Shown here piece by piece: positions 1-6,027 of a stretch of 9,232 nucleotides of DNA. The notes under the pieces are model-generated. The model was not told the origin of the DNA. It saw only the letters and a list, made by a program, of their open reading frames with translations, and did no database searches. Each line of letters starts with the position of its first letter. The stretch's first letter is position 1. Position numbers and translations under genes: made by a program. This stretch comes from Endomicrobiia bacterium (GTDB lineage Bacteria; Elusimicrobiota; Endomicrobiia; PHAN01): contig JASEHK010000045.1 of the NCBI GenBank assembly GCA_030018875.1, positions 1 through 9,232 on the forward strand, in the 5' to 3' direction.

Positions 1-28
1 CTACTATCTACTCGCTACTATCTACTGT
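1..28. repeat. Heptanucleotide tandem repeat running off the left edge
   Basis: Four 7-bp units stand in a row on the plus strand: CTACTAT, CTACTCG, CTACTAT, CTACTGT; the next seven bases are no longer repeat-like. The array covers the last three codons and the stop of mrpG and may continue beyond the window. On the transcribed strand the unit is ATAGTAG. Because 7 is not a multiple of 3, successive units place TAG in successive frames. Similar heptanucleotide arrays (STRR) are known between genes in some cyanobacteria. Confidence 0.7.
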
Positions 29-344
29 CTTTATATTCGTCGCAAACGGTTTTTTCCCAGAGTTTTACTCCGGATTTGTGGGCCGCGCGCGCAAGAGCGT
101 GGGCCGCGACGGGGGCGGTAAGCAACAAGAAAAGAAGACACAGTAGCGCCTTCACTCCGGCCGCCGTAAATCCTCCGCTTAAAAGAAATACTCCGAAAAG
201 TATTCCGCAAGTTCCGAGAGTAACCGACTTGGTCGAGGCCTGAAGGCGTGTGTAGTAATCCGGAAATCTCACTAAGCCGAGACATCCCAGGAGGTTGAAC
301 ATAACTCCGACTACTATAAAGGCCTTTCCCAGAAACTCAAACAT
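18..344 (-). CDS. mrpG: MrpG/MnhG/MbhC-like membrane subunit
   Basis: This 108-aa protein with three membrane helices is MrpG (MnhG, MbhC), the last subunit of the Mrp set. Family motifs are LGLVRFPDYYTRLQASTKSV (22-41) followed by TLGTCGILFG, and TAPVAAHALARAAH (76-89). Length is normal for the family. The ATG has a good AGAGGA site. The final residues, Asp-Ser-Arg, and the TAG stop are encoded by the 7-bp tandem repeat that begins at the gene's 3' end, so the repeat has probably set the present C-terminus; the conserved part of the protein is not affected. This is the last gene visible; no terminator can be seen because only 17 bases remain. Confidence 0.94.
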   Translation of the reverse strand: MFEFLGKAFIVVGVMFNLLGCLGLVRFPDYYTRLQASTKSVTLGTCGILFGVFLLSGGFTAAGVKALLCLLFLLLTAPVAAHALARAAHKSGVKLWEKTVCDEYKDSR

Positions 345-351
345 TATGTAT

Positions 352-357
352 TCCTCT
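352..357 (-). promoter_or_regulatory. Ribosome binding site of mrpG
   Basis: AGAGGA on the minus strand lies 7 bases before the ATG at 344, in the short gap after mrpF. It is a clear Shine-Dalgarno site and supports this start. Confidence 0.75.
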
Positions 358-368
358 GACGGACTTCG

Positions 369-716
369 TCATTCGTCGAACTTCTTCCCTTCAAGATATT
401 TCGCAAGAGCCAGCATTCCTATGAAACTCTGCAGCGCCCAGGCTATCGCTATGTCGAGATAAAAAGATTTCCGGGTTGTCATATAAAGCATCGCGCAGAA
501 ACCTATTATCACAAGACCTATTATATCGGTGGCGAGGGCTCTGTCGGGCGCGGTAGGCCCGGCTATAACGCGGATGAGCGAGAGAAAACAGCATAACAAA
601 AGCACTCCCGAAAATTTGGCGGCAAAGGTATAAGACGGCATCAGCCATAAAACCGCGGCGGCGAGGAGCGCGGCATATACCAGTATCAGTTTGAGCCCGC
701 CCGTACGGTCTTTCAT
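369..716 (-). CDS. mrpF: MrpF/MnhF/MbhB-like membrane subunit
   Basis: This 115-aa membrane protein is MrpF (MnhF, MbhB), a small hydrophobic subunit of the Mrp module. Signatures are IRVIAGPTAPDRALATD (48-64) and SFYLDIAIAWALQSFIGMLALAKYLEG (84-110), with Asp64 and Asp88 at conserved places. Most MrpF proteins are about 85-95 aa, with one hydrophobic helix before the GPT..DR motif. This one has two hydrophobic stretches before it (about 8-26 and 32-49), so it seems to carry an additional N-terminal membrane segment. The start at 716 is chosen because its ATG overlaps the mrpE stop and has GAGG upstream; a TTG at 767 would add 17 residues without family support. A 24-base gap separates it from mrpG. 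Confidence 0.92.
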   Translation of the reverse strand: MKDRTGGLKLILVYAALLAAAVLWLMPSYTFAAKFSGVLLLCCFLSLIRVIAGPTAPDRALATDIIGLVIIGFCAMLYMTTRKSFYLDIAIAWALQSFIGMLALAKYLEGKKFDE

Positions 717-1207
717 TCGAAAACCTCGATTATTATTTTCTCGAACTTTTCCACGACACGGCGGCAAACATCTTCGCCGCCCGACGACGGGGCGTTGATC
801 CAGTGTATAAAAAGATGACCCGATTCAATATCAGCGTCAATGGTGAAAGTCCCGGGCGTCAGAGTGATGAAGTTCGAAAGAAAGGTTATGCTCGTTTCGG
901 TTTTACATTTTGTGCGGACTTTGAGTATCGCGGGATTAAGCGGCATCTTCGGATGCAGGACGCGCATCGCCATATCAAGATTGGCCTTAAAACATTCCAA
1001 CGCGAATATCGCCAGAAACTTAAAAAACATCGCAAAACGCTTCCATTGCATGAACTTCGACGGATTTCTGGTCCAGTCGGTCTTAAACGTCAGAGACACC
1101 AATGCCGCGGCGAGGGCGCCGACGAGAACTGATGATGGCGCGAATGTAAAGGTAAGAAGAATCCACGCGACAAAAAGCGTAAAGAATATTATTATCTTGT
1201 TTCCCAT
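713..1207 (-). CDS. mrpE: MrpE/MnhE/MbhA-like subunit
   Basis: This 164-aa protein is MrpE (MnhE, MbhA), an accessory subunit of the Mrp membrane module. Two or three hydrophobic segments occupy about residues 4-40 and 57-73, followed by a cytoplasmic-looking domain with the family signature SNFITLTPGTFTID at 111-124 and a charged C-terminal tail. Length is typical (about 160 aa). The ATG overlaps the mrpD stop as TAATG, and the gene ends with ATGA overlapping mrpF, so mrpD, mrpE and mrpF are likely to be translated in a coupled manner. Nothing is missing or truncated. Confidence 0.93.
   Translation of the reverse strand: MGNKIIIFFTLFVAWILLTFTFAPSSVLVGALAAALVSLTFKTDWTRNPSKFMQWKRFAMFFKFLAIFALECFKANLDMAMRVLHPKMPLNPAILKVRTKCKTETSITFLSNFITLTPGTFTIDADIESGHLFIHWINAPSSGGEDVCRRVVEKFEKIIIEVFE
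724..727 (-). promoter_or_regulatory. Ribosome binding site that fixes the mrpF start
   Basis: GAGG on the minus strand lies 7 bases before the ATG at 716. The reading frame stays open upstream to a TTG at 767, but this site and the ATGA overlap with mrpE point to the ATG at 716. Confidence 0.65.
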
Positions 1208-2700
1208 TATTTTATCGCGCCCGCCGAATATTCCAGCGCTCTGACGAGAACCATCGCGGCCGGTTGTATCAAAGTGTCGCGCACCACCGGGTAAAAAATC
1301 CCCAGAAGCACGCAGGCGACTGCAAGCGCCGCCATCGGCAGAGTCATTGAAAGCGGAACCTCTTTTACCGACGAGAGATTCTCTTTGGTCTTGCCCCAGA
1401 AAACATATTTCTGAACTTTGAGAAAACTCGCCAGCGTAAGGACACTAACTATCGCCGCGGCCGCGCCCGCAAAATACCGTCCGGCCTGAAAGGCCGCTAT
1501 TATTATCATGAACTTCGACCAAAAACCGTTCAACGGCGGAACGCCCGCTATCGCAAGAGAGGCAGTAAGCGAAGTCGCTCCTGTAACGGGCATTCTCGCG
1601 GCGAGACCTCCGGCGGATTTAAGGTCTCTCGTCCCGGCGGAATACTCGACGGCGCCCGCGTTTAAGAACATCAGGGACTTGAAAACCGCGTGATTGATGA
1701 GATGATACAGTCCTGCGGCTATGCCCAGCGGCGTGCCGAGACCCAGCCCAAGCGCGATGTATCCGACCTGGCTGACGGAGTGATACGCGAGCAGCCTTTT
1801 GAAATCCCACTGACCCAGCGCCAAGAGAACCCCGACTATCATCGAGAGAACGCCCAGAAACACAAGGATATTCGGCATTATGCGCGCGACAGGCGCGATG
1901 AAGAAAAAAATCCTCGCCATAGCGTAAAGTCCGGCCACTTTTATAAGCATACCGGAGAGCATGGCCGAGACGGGAGACGGCGCCGACGAGTGAACGTCGG
2001 GAAGCCACGCGTGGAAGGGAACAAGCCCTGCCTTGAGAGCGAAGCCCGACGTCATTAACAACGCCGCCAACCTGATAGCGCCGCCGCTGGAATCGGCGGT
2101 TCGAGCGGCCAGAACCGCGGCGATGTCGGCGAGATTGAGCGAACCCGTCGCGGAATAAATTATCGCGACGCCCATTAAAATAAAAGCCGAAGCCGTCGAG
2201 CCGAGGATGACGTATTTGAACGACGCCTCGAGTTCGTCGCGACCCAGACCGAAAGCGGCGAGAGCGTACGCCGCCACGGACGCTATCTCCAGGAAAACAT
2301 AAATGTTGAATATGTCGCCCGACAAAGCCAGCGCGTTCATGGCGCCGACCATCAGGTTGAACAAGGCGTAGTATTTCGCCGGAGCGGTGTAGGACTTCAT
2401 GTAACCGACGGAGTAAACCGCCACGGCGGCGGCCACAAAGTTGGCGGCGAGGAGCATCAGCATCGAAAGGCCGTCGAGAACCCAGACCACGCCGAGAGGC
2501 GCGGGCCATCCGCTGAAACTATACACGAGCGGCTCACTCCCTCTGACGAAAAAAACGTAAACCGCCAGCGCCAAAAGCGCCAGAGGCGACGACACGCCCA
2601 CTATCTCGGCGAATCTTCTTTTCGCGCCGCCGACGGCCGCCAAAAGAAAAGCCGCCGCCAGAGGCAACGCCAGAAATAATGTGATAATTCCGTGTCTCAT
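1207..2700 (-). CDS. mrpD: MrpD/MbhH-like antiporter subunit
   Basis: This 497-aa polytopic protein is the MrpD/MnhD/MbhH subunit, one of the ion-translocating subunits homologous to NuoN and NuoM. The expected channel residues are present: Glu138 in FNIYVFLEIASVAAYAL (TM5), Lys223 in FALKAGLVPFHAWLPD (TM7), Lys254 in PSPVSAMLSGMLIKVAGLYA (TM8), His333 and His337 in LYHLINHAVFKSLMF (TM11), and Lys396 in GVPPLNGFWSKF (TM12). Length is normal for MrpD. The start ATG follows a 92-bp gap with repeats and lacks a strong ribosome binding site. The TAA stop overlaps the mrpE start as TAATG. Some stretches match the 626-aa gene closely even at DNA level, suggesting that the two are the closer pair among the three antiporter-like genes. 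Confidence 0.95.
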   Translation of the reverse strand: MRHGIITLFLALPLAAAFLLAAVGGAKRRFAEIVGVSSPLALLALAVYVFFVRGSEPLVYSFSGWPAPLGVVWVLDGLSMLMLLAANFVAAAVAVYSVGYMKSYTAPAKYYALFNLMVGAMNALALSGDIFNIYVFLEIASVAAYALAAFGLGRDELEASFKYVILGSTASAFILMGVAIIYSATGSLNLADIAAVLAARTADSSGGAIRLAALLMTSGFALKAGLVPFHAWLPDVHSSAPSPVSAMLSGMLIKVAGLYAMARIFFFIAPVARIMPNILVFLGVLSMIVGVLLALGQWDFKRLLAYHSVSQVGYIALGLGLGTPLGIAAGLYHLINHAVFKSLMFLNAGAVEYSAGTRDLKSAGGLAARMPVTGATSLTASLAIAGVPPLNGFWSKFMIIIAAFQAGRYFAGAAAAIVSVLTLASFLKVQKYVFWGKTKENLSSVKEVPLSMTLPMAALAVACVLLGIFYPVVRDTLIQPAAMVLVRALEYSAGAIK

Positions 2701-2750
2701 CGTCTATTAAAAAGGTAGCCGGGTTCGTTCCCGCGGTGAATTTTCATACT

Positions 2751-2790
2751 CTTTCTACCTCTCTGACTTTCCACCGTTCTACCTGCTTTT
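2751..2790. repeat. Degenerate 8-bp tandem repeat in the mrpC-mrpD gap
   Basis: On the plus strand this stretch divides into five 8-bp units: CTTTCTAC, CTCTCTGA, CTTTCCAC, CGTTCTAC, CTGCTTTT. The first, third and fourth are close to one another; the second and fifth are weak. On the transcribed strand it is a purine-rich GTAGAAAG-like run. The rest of the gap (2701-2750) holds only a weak CGGG/CCCG hairpin at 2720-2733 and no convincing ribosome binding site for mrpD. Confidence 0.45.
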
Positions 2791-2792
2791 AA

Positions 2793-3128
2793 CTATCCTT
2801 TGAGGTTTCTTATCTCGGTTATGTCGAAAGTCCCGTGCTTCTCGTAAATTCTTAAAGCAATTGCAACTGCCAAAGCAAGGATAGCAAGGTCTATGACTAT
2901 CGCCGTAAGGACTATCGCCTGAGGCAGAGGGTCAACGAAATTCGCCTCCGAGCCGACGGCAAAAATCGGGGCCGCGCCCCCCGCCTTGTACCCTATAAGC
3001 ACGAAGAACAGATTGACGGCGTATGTGAATATAGCCAGACCCAATATCTTCTTGACTATATTTTTTTTGACGAGGACTCCGTAGAGTCCTACGCCGAAGA
3101 GAACAAAAACCAGAAAGTAGTTTATCAT
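2793..3128 (-). CDS. mrpC: MrpC/MnhC/MbhG-like (NuoK-type) membrane subunit
   Basis: This 111-aa protein with three predicted membrane helices is the MrpC (MnhC, MbhG) subunit, homologous to NuoK of complex I. It sits in the ion-conducting core between MrpA-C and the antiporter subunits. Family motifs are GVGLYGVLVKKNIVKKILGL (12-31), AVNLFFVLIGY (37-47) and DPLPQAIVLTAIVI (66-79), the last being the strongest signature. Length is typical. The start overlaps the mrpB stop as ATGA. The gene ends with TAG, followed by a 92-bp gap before mrpD, one of only two sizeable gaps in the operon. The assignment is secure. Confidence 0.94.
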   Translation of the reverse strand: MINYFLVFVLFGVGLYGVLVKKNIVKKILGLAIFTYAVNLFFVLIGYKAGGAAPIFAVGSEANFVDPLPQAIVLTAIVIDLAILALAVAIALRIYEKHGTFDITEIRNLKG

Positions 3129-3580
3129 TTTTTGTCGTCGGTCCCGCCGCCCTGGAAAAACGTCATCGCCACGAATATCGCAAAAAGCCCGCCCATTACT
3201 TTCAATCCTATCGCCATATTACTGATTATTATCGTGCCGCCGCTCAAGAACTCAAACGGCGTCCCCGGGGCCAGATAATTTTTGAAAAAAACACCGGCCG
3301 CGAGACCCGAAAGCCCGATGACCAGAAACGCTAAAGCCCCGATGCCCTCGAAAATCTGGGCGCCGGAAAAAGAAAGTTCTTTCATGGCGGTATCGCGGCC
3401 GTACGCGAGCATCACGTGCACGGCGGCAAGAGCCAGCATCACGCCGCCGGCGAACCCTCCGCCGGGCGTAAGATGTCCGTGCAGAATCACGTAAACTCCG
3501 AAAAGAAATATCAGACGGACGGTCAGGCGCGTTACGGTTTTTACGATGACGGACATACCCTGCGGAGTGTTTTGTCTCAT
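3125..3580 (-). CDS. mrpB: MrpB/MnhB/MbhF-like membrane antiporter subunit
   Basis: This 151-aa protein with about four membrane segments is the MrpB (MnhB, MbhF) subunit of the Mrp module, a small membrane subunit needed for complex assembly and cation transport. The family hallmark VILHGHLTPGGGFAGG lies at residues 31-46, and the second conserved block SGGTIII...MAIGLKVMGG at 113-131. Length is normal for the family. I place the start at ATG 3580, which overlaps the preceding stop as TGATG and has a good GAGGAG site; a TTG one codon upstream is possible but less likely. The gene ends with an ATGA overlap into mrpC, indicating translational coupling. Confidence 0.94.
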   Translation of the reverse strand: MRQNTPQGMSVIVKTVTRLTVRLIFLFGVYVILHGHLTPGGGFAGGVMLALAAVHVMLAYGRDTAMKELSFSGAQIFEGIGALAFLVIGLSGLAAGVFFKNYLAPGTPFEFLSGGTIIISNMAIGLKVMGGLFAIFVAMTFFQGGGTDDKK

Positions 3581-4116
3581 CAATCCCGCTCCTCGCGAGG
3601 TTTCCGCGCGGACTTGCGCATTATCGCCACGACCGCGACGGCGGCCGTGAAAAGCGCCGTAACTTCGCCCAGAGTGTCTATGGCTCTAAAATCAAGAATT
3701 ATCGCCGAGACCGCGTTCGCCGCGCCGACGCCGGAAAGCGTCCGCGCGATATATTCCGAAGAAACTTTCATAATCGGCGAGCCGAAAGCCGGCAGGCGCG
3801 CCAAAGAAATCGAAGCGAAATAAAGCAGGGTGCCTATGGAAAATACCGCCACAAGAGCGAGCATAACCGCGCGAACGCCCGTCATCCTGGTCGTGTCTCT
3901 CTCGAGGGTCGCCCTGATTAGTATGACGAGCGCGAGTATCTCCGCGACTATCTGAGTAATGGCCAAGTCGGGCGCGCCCAAAAGAAGAAATATCACGCTA
4001 AGTCCGTATCCGGCCACGCCGACGGAGATGACGCAGGAAAGAAGGTCATTGAGCTCAAGCGCTATGACGCTTCCTATTATTATAAGAATGATTACGAGAG
4101 TTATTTCAAAATTCAT
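3580..4116 (-). CDS. MrpA C-terminal domain protein (MbhD+MbhE, DUF4040)
   Basis: This 178-aa membrane protein corresponds to the C-terminal part of MrpA, which in Pyrococcus Mbh is two proteins, MbhD and MbhE. Residues 1-70 are the MbhD/DUF4040 part, with GAPDLAITQIVAEILALV (Asp50, Glu59). Residues 80-168 are the MbhE part, with NAVSAIILDFRAIDTLGE (Asp142, Asp147, Glu151). These acidic residues lie in hydrophobic surroundings and are typical of the family. In Mrp antiporters this region follows the NuoL-like domain in one chain; here it is a separate gene. The ATG lies 30 bases after the preceding stop, with an in-frame TAA just upstream and no strong ribosome binding site. The gene ends in a TGATG junction with mrpB. 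Confidence in the family is high. Confidence 0.92.
   Translation of the reverse strand: MNFEITLVIILIIIGSVIALELNDLLSCVISVGVAGYGLSVIFLLLGAPDLAITQIVAEILALVILIRATLERDTTRMTGVRAVMLALVAVFSIGTLLYFASISLARLPAFGSPIMKVSSEYIARTLSGVGAANAVSAIILDFRAIDTLGEVTALFTAAVAVVAIMRKSARKPREERD
3589..3594 (-). promoter_or_regulatory. Ribosome binding site of mrpB
   Basis: GAGGAG on the minus strand lies 8 bases before the ATG at 3580 and 5 bases before an in-frame TTG at 3583. The spacing and the stronger codon favour the ATG as the start. The site lies inside the last codons of the preceding gene. Confidence 0.75.
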
Positions 4117-4146
4117 AATTTTTTACGCCGGCGGCGCCGCCACGCA

Positions 4147-6027
4147 TCAGGGGGCCAGAATCCACAGAAGCGCGGCCGCGCCGACAAGATACCACGAAAG
4201 ATAAACGTAGAGTTCTCCGGTGTGCGCGAGGCGCAAAACGAATATCACTCCCTCGACGGCTTTTATGAGGAAAAGTTGCAAAAGATATATGACGCGCTCG
4301 ACAGAATAGTATAGCGCCGAGGAGACCGCGCGGATGGTCTTTGTCACCAGGGCGTAAAATCCGCCATCATCCTCGCGGGAGCGGCTCGAAACGGAATAGA
4401 TGCCGGCGAGCCAACCGAGTTTCTCGACGGTCTTGTAAAAATCCCCGCCGCCGAACACATACTCATCGCGGTATTCCTCCCCTCCGAAAAATATATCCGC
4501 TCTTCGCACGCGCCTCGAAATCTTAAACTGGTAAATCGCCGCGCCGGCAATGGCCGCGGCTATAACCATAAGGATGGCGGCGTACGACGTTTCGACGAGC
4601 ATCGGGATACCGACGTAAATAGTGGCGAACGCGCCCAACGCGACGGATGCCGAGGCCATTATTATTTGAGGCGCGCGAAGCGCGATATTGGAGTCGGCAG
4701 CGAGAGCGGATGACTTATTCGAATCGTCCGCGGCCGACGCCGCGCGGGCGAGAAACACCGAATGAATAACCTTGAGAAAACTCGCCAGCGTAAGAGAGGA
4801 GCCGGCCATGGCGACAAAAAGAGCGACGAGAATATACCGGTTTCCAGCGACGGCGGCAGCGGCCAGAAGCCCGTGGAATATAAGCCATTTTGAAACGAAG
4901 CCGTTCAACGGAGGAACGCCCGATATCGCCAGAGACGAAACGAGCATCGAACCGAAGGTCGCCGGCATTTTCGAAGAGAGTGAGCCGAGACGCGACATCT
5001 CGGTCGTTCCAGTGGCTTTCTCGACGGCTCCGGCGCCCATCAGGAGCCCCGATTTATAGACCACGTTGTTGAACATATGAAATATACCGCCCAGAACGCC
5101 GACGGGATGGAAGGTCGCCACGCCCAAAATCATATAACCGACCTGCGAGACGCTGTGATACGCCAGAAGTTTTTTGAGGTCGTGCTGTGCGAGCGCTTTA
5201 AGCACCGAAAGTATGAGGGTGAGCGCGCCGATGGTTATCAGAACCGGCTGAAAGACGTCCGCGCGATCGCGCATGGCCGGAAGAATCCTGGCAAGAAGAT
5301 AAATCCCCAGAACTTTGTCTATTATCGCCGGAAAAATAATCAGCGTGCCGACGGAGGACTTCGAAGTGGCCGATATTATCCAGTTATGAAACGGCATTGA
5401 GCCGGTCTTTGCTATCGCGCCAAAGGCGATTAGCGCGAGCGCAATCATGGAAAGATTACCCTCGGGCAAGCGCGCCATAGCGCCGGCGATGTCGTAAGTG
5501 CCCGACAATCTGGCCATGAGAACAACGCCCAGAAGCATCGCAAAATCGGAAACACCAAGAACGACCATCGCCCTCTGCGCGGTCGGCTCGTCGGTATCCT
5601 GCAAAACCAAATAAAGCGCTGCAAGAATCACGCCCCAGAAAACGAGAAGCGTGAAGAAATCCGCCGAGAACACGGCGCCGGCGGCCGCTGCGGCGGCGAC
5701 GAGATAAAGCGCGGAACTTTTTTTCGTAGAAATCGCCGACGAGAAAATAAAGAACACAAAAAACGCGGACGTCATCAGAACGCCGAATATCGCGGCGAAA
5801 GAATCTATCCTGAGGTTAAAACCGCCGGAAATCGTCGTCGGAAACCATCCCGAAGAAAACTCGAAAGACGAAGGATAGACGGCGAACAGAACGGCGGCGA
5901 CCAGCGCCAAAAACGACGCGTAGACCGACGTTATTGCGCGGGCCTTACGCCACGAGGCGGGCATAAAAGCCACAGCCAGCCCCGTGAGGGCGAAAACAAC
6001 GGGAATGAAAAGCGTGGAGCCGTTCAT
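4147..6027 (-). CDS. Divergent NuoL/MrpD-family membrane subunit with a long C-terminal extension
   Basis: This 626-aa polytopic membrane protein is a third member of the antiporter family in this operon. Conserved parts are Lys207 (IAKTGSMPFHNW), Lys238 (IIDKVLGIYLLAR), LLAYHSVSQVGYMILG near 288-302 and Lys380 (GVPPLNGFVSKW). Two parts depart from the family: the TM5 glutamate is replaced by Gly132 (LLVFWGVILAALYL), and the usual PDA..APTPVSALLH stretch is replaced by ISATSKSSVGTLIIFPAIID. After the core (about residue 500) comes a charged linker, then a long largely hydrophobic segment at about 556-600, then a final hydrophobic helix at about 605-624, recalling the lateral helix plus last TM helix of NuoL and MrpA. 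Its motifs resemble MrpD here more than the 466-aa protein. It starts at an ATGA overlap. Whether it conducts ions is uncertain. Confidence 0.9.
   Translation of the reverse strand: MNGSTLFIPVVFALTGLAVAFMPASWRKARAITSVYASFLALVAAVLFAVYPSSFEFSSGWFPTTISGGFNLRIDSFAAIFGVLMTSAFFVFFIFSSAISTKKSSALYLVAAAAAAGAVFSADFFTLLVFWGVILAALYLVLQDTDEPTAQRAMVVLGVSDFAMLLGVVLMARLSGTYDIAGAMARLPEGNLSMIALALIAFGAIAKTGSMPFHNWIISATSKSSVGTLIIFPAIIDKVLGIYLLARILPAMRDRADVFQPVLITIGALTLILSVLKALAQHDLKKLLAYHSVSQVGYMILGVATFHPVGVLGGIFHMFNNVVYKSGLLMGAGAVEKATGTTEMSRLGSLSSKMPATFGSMLVSSLAISGVPPLNGFVSKWLIFHGLLAAAAVAGNRYILVALFVAMAGSSLTLASFLKVIHSVFLARAASAADDSNKSSALAADSNIALRAPQIIMASASVALGAFATIYVGIPMLVETSYAAILMVIAAAIAGAAIYQFKISRRVRRADIFFGGEEYRDEYVFGGGDFYKTVEKLGWLAGIYSVSSRSREDDGGFYALVTKTIRAVSSALYYSVERVIYLLQLFLIKAVEGVIFVLRLAHTGELYVYLSWYLVGAAALLWILAP

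Noticed and set aside
717..767. Upstream TTG start for mrpF adding 17 residues
   Set aside because: The added residues are polar, overlap mrpE and have no family counterpart. The ATG at 716 has GAGG upstream and an ATGA junction.
1619..2509. 296-codon minus-strand frame inside mrpD
   Set aside because: It is an Arg/Gly-rich alternative frame of the mrpD coding sequence. The mrpD frame carries all conserved antiporter motifs.
2716..2736. GGGTTCGTTCCC resembling a tRNA T-arm
   Set aside because: The loop is one base short, the stem is only four pairs, and no acceptor, D- or anticodon arm is nearby.
3581..3583. TTG start for mrpB one codon before the ATG
   Set aside because: The ATG directly after it has better spacing (8 bases) from GAGGAG and forms the usual TGATG coupling junction.
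4130..4141. Perfect 12-bp palindrome GGCGGCGCCGCC between two genes
   Set aside because: It is short, has no loop when fully paired and is followed by A residues rather than T residues on the transcribed strand, so neither a terminator nor an operator can be argued.
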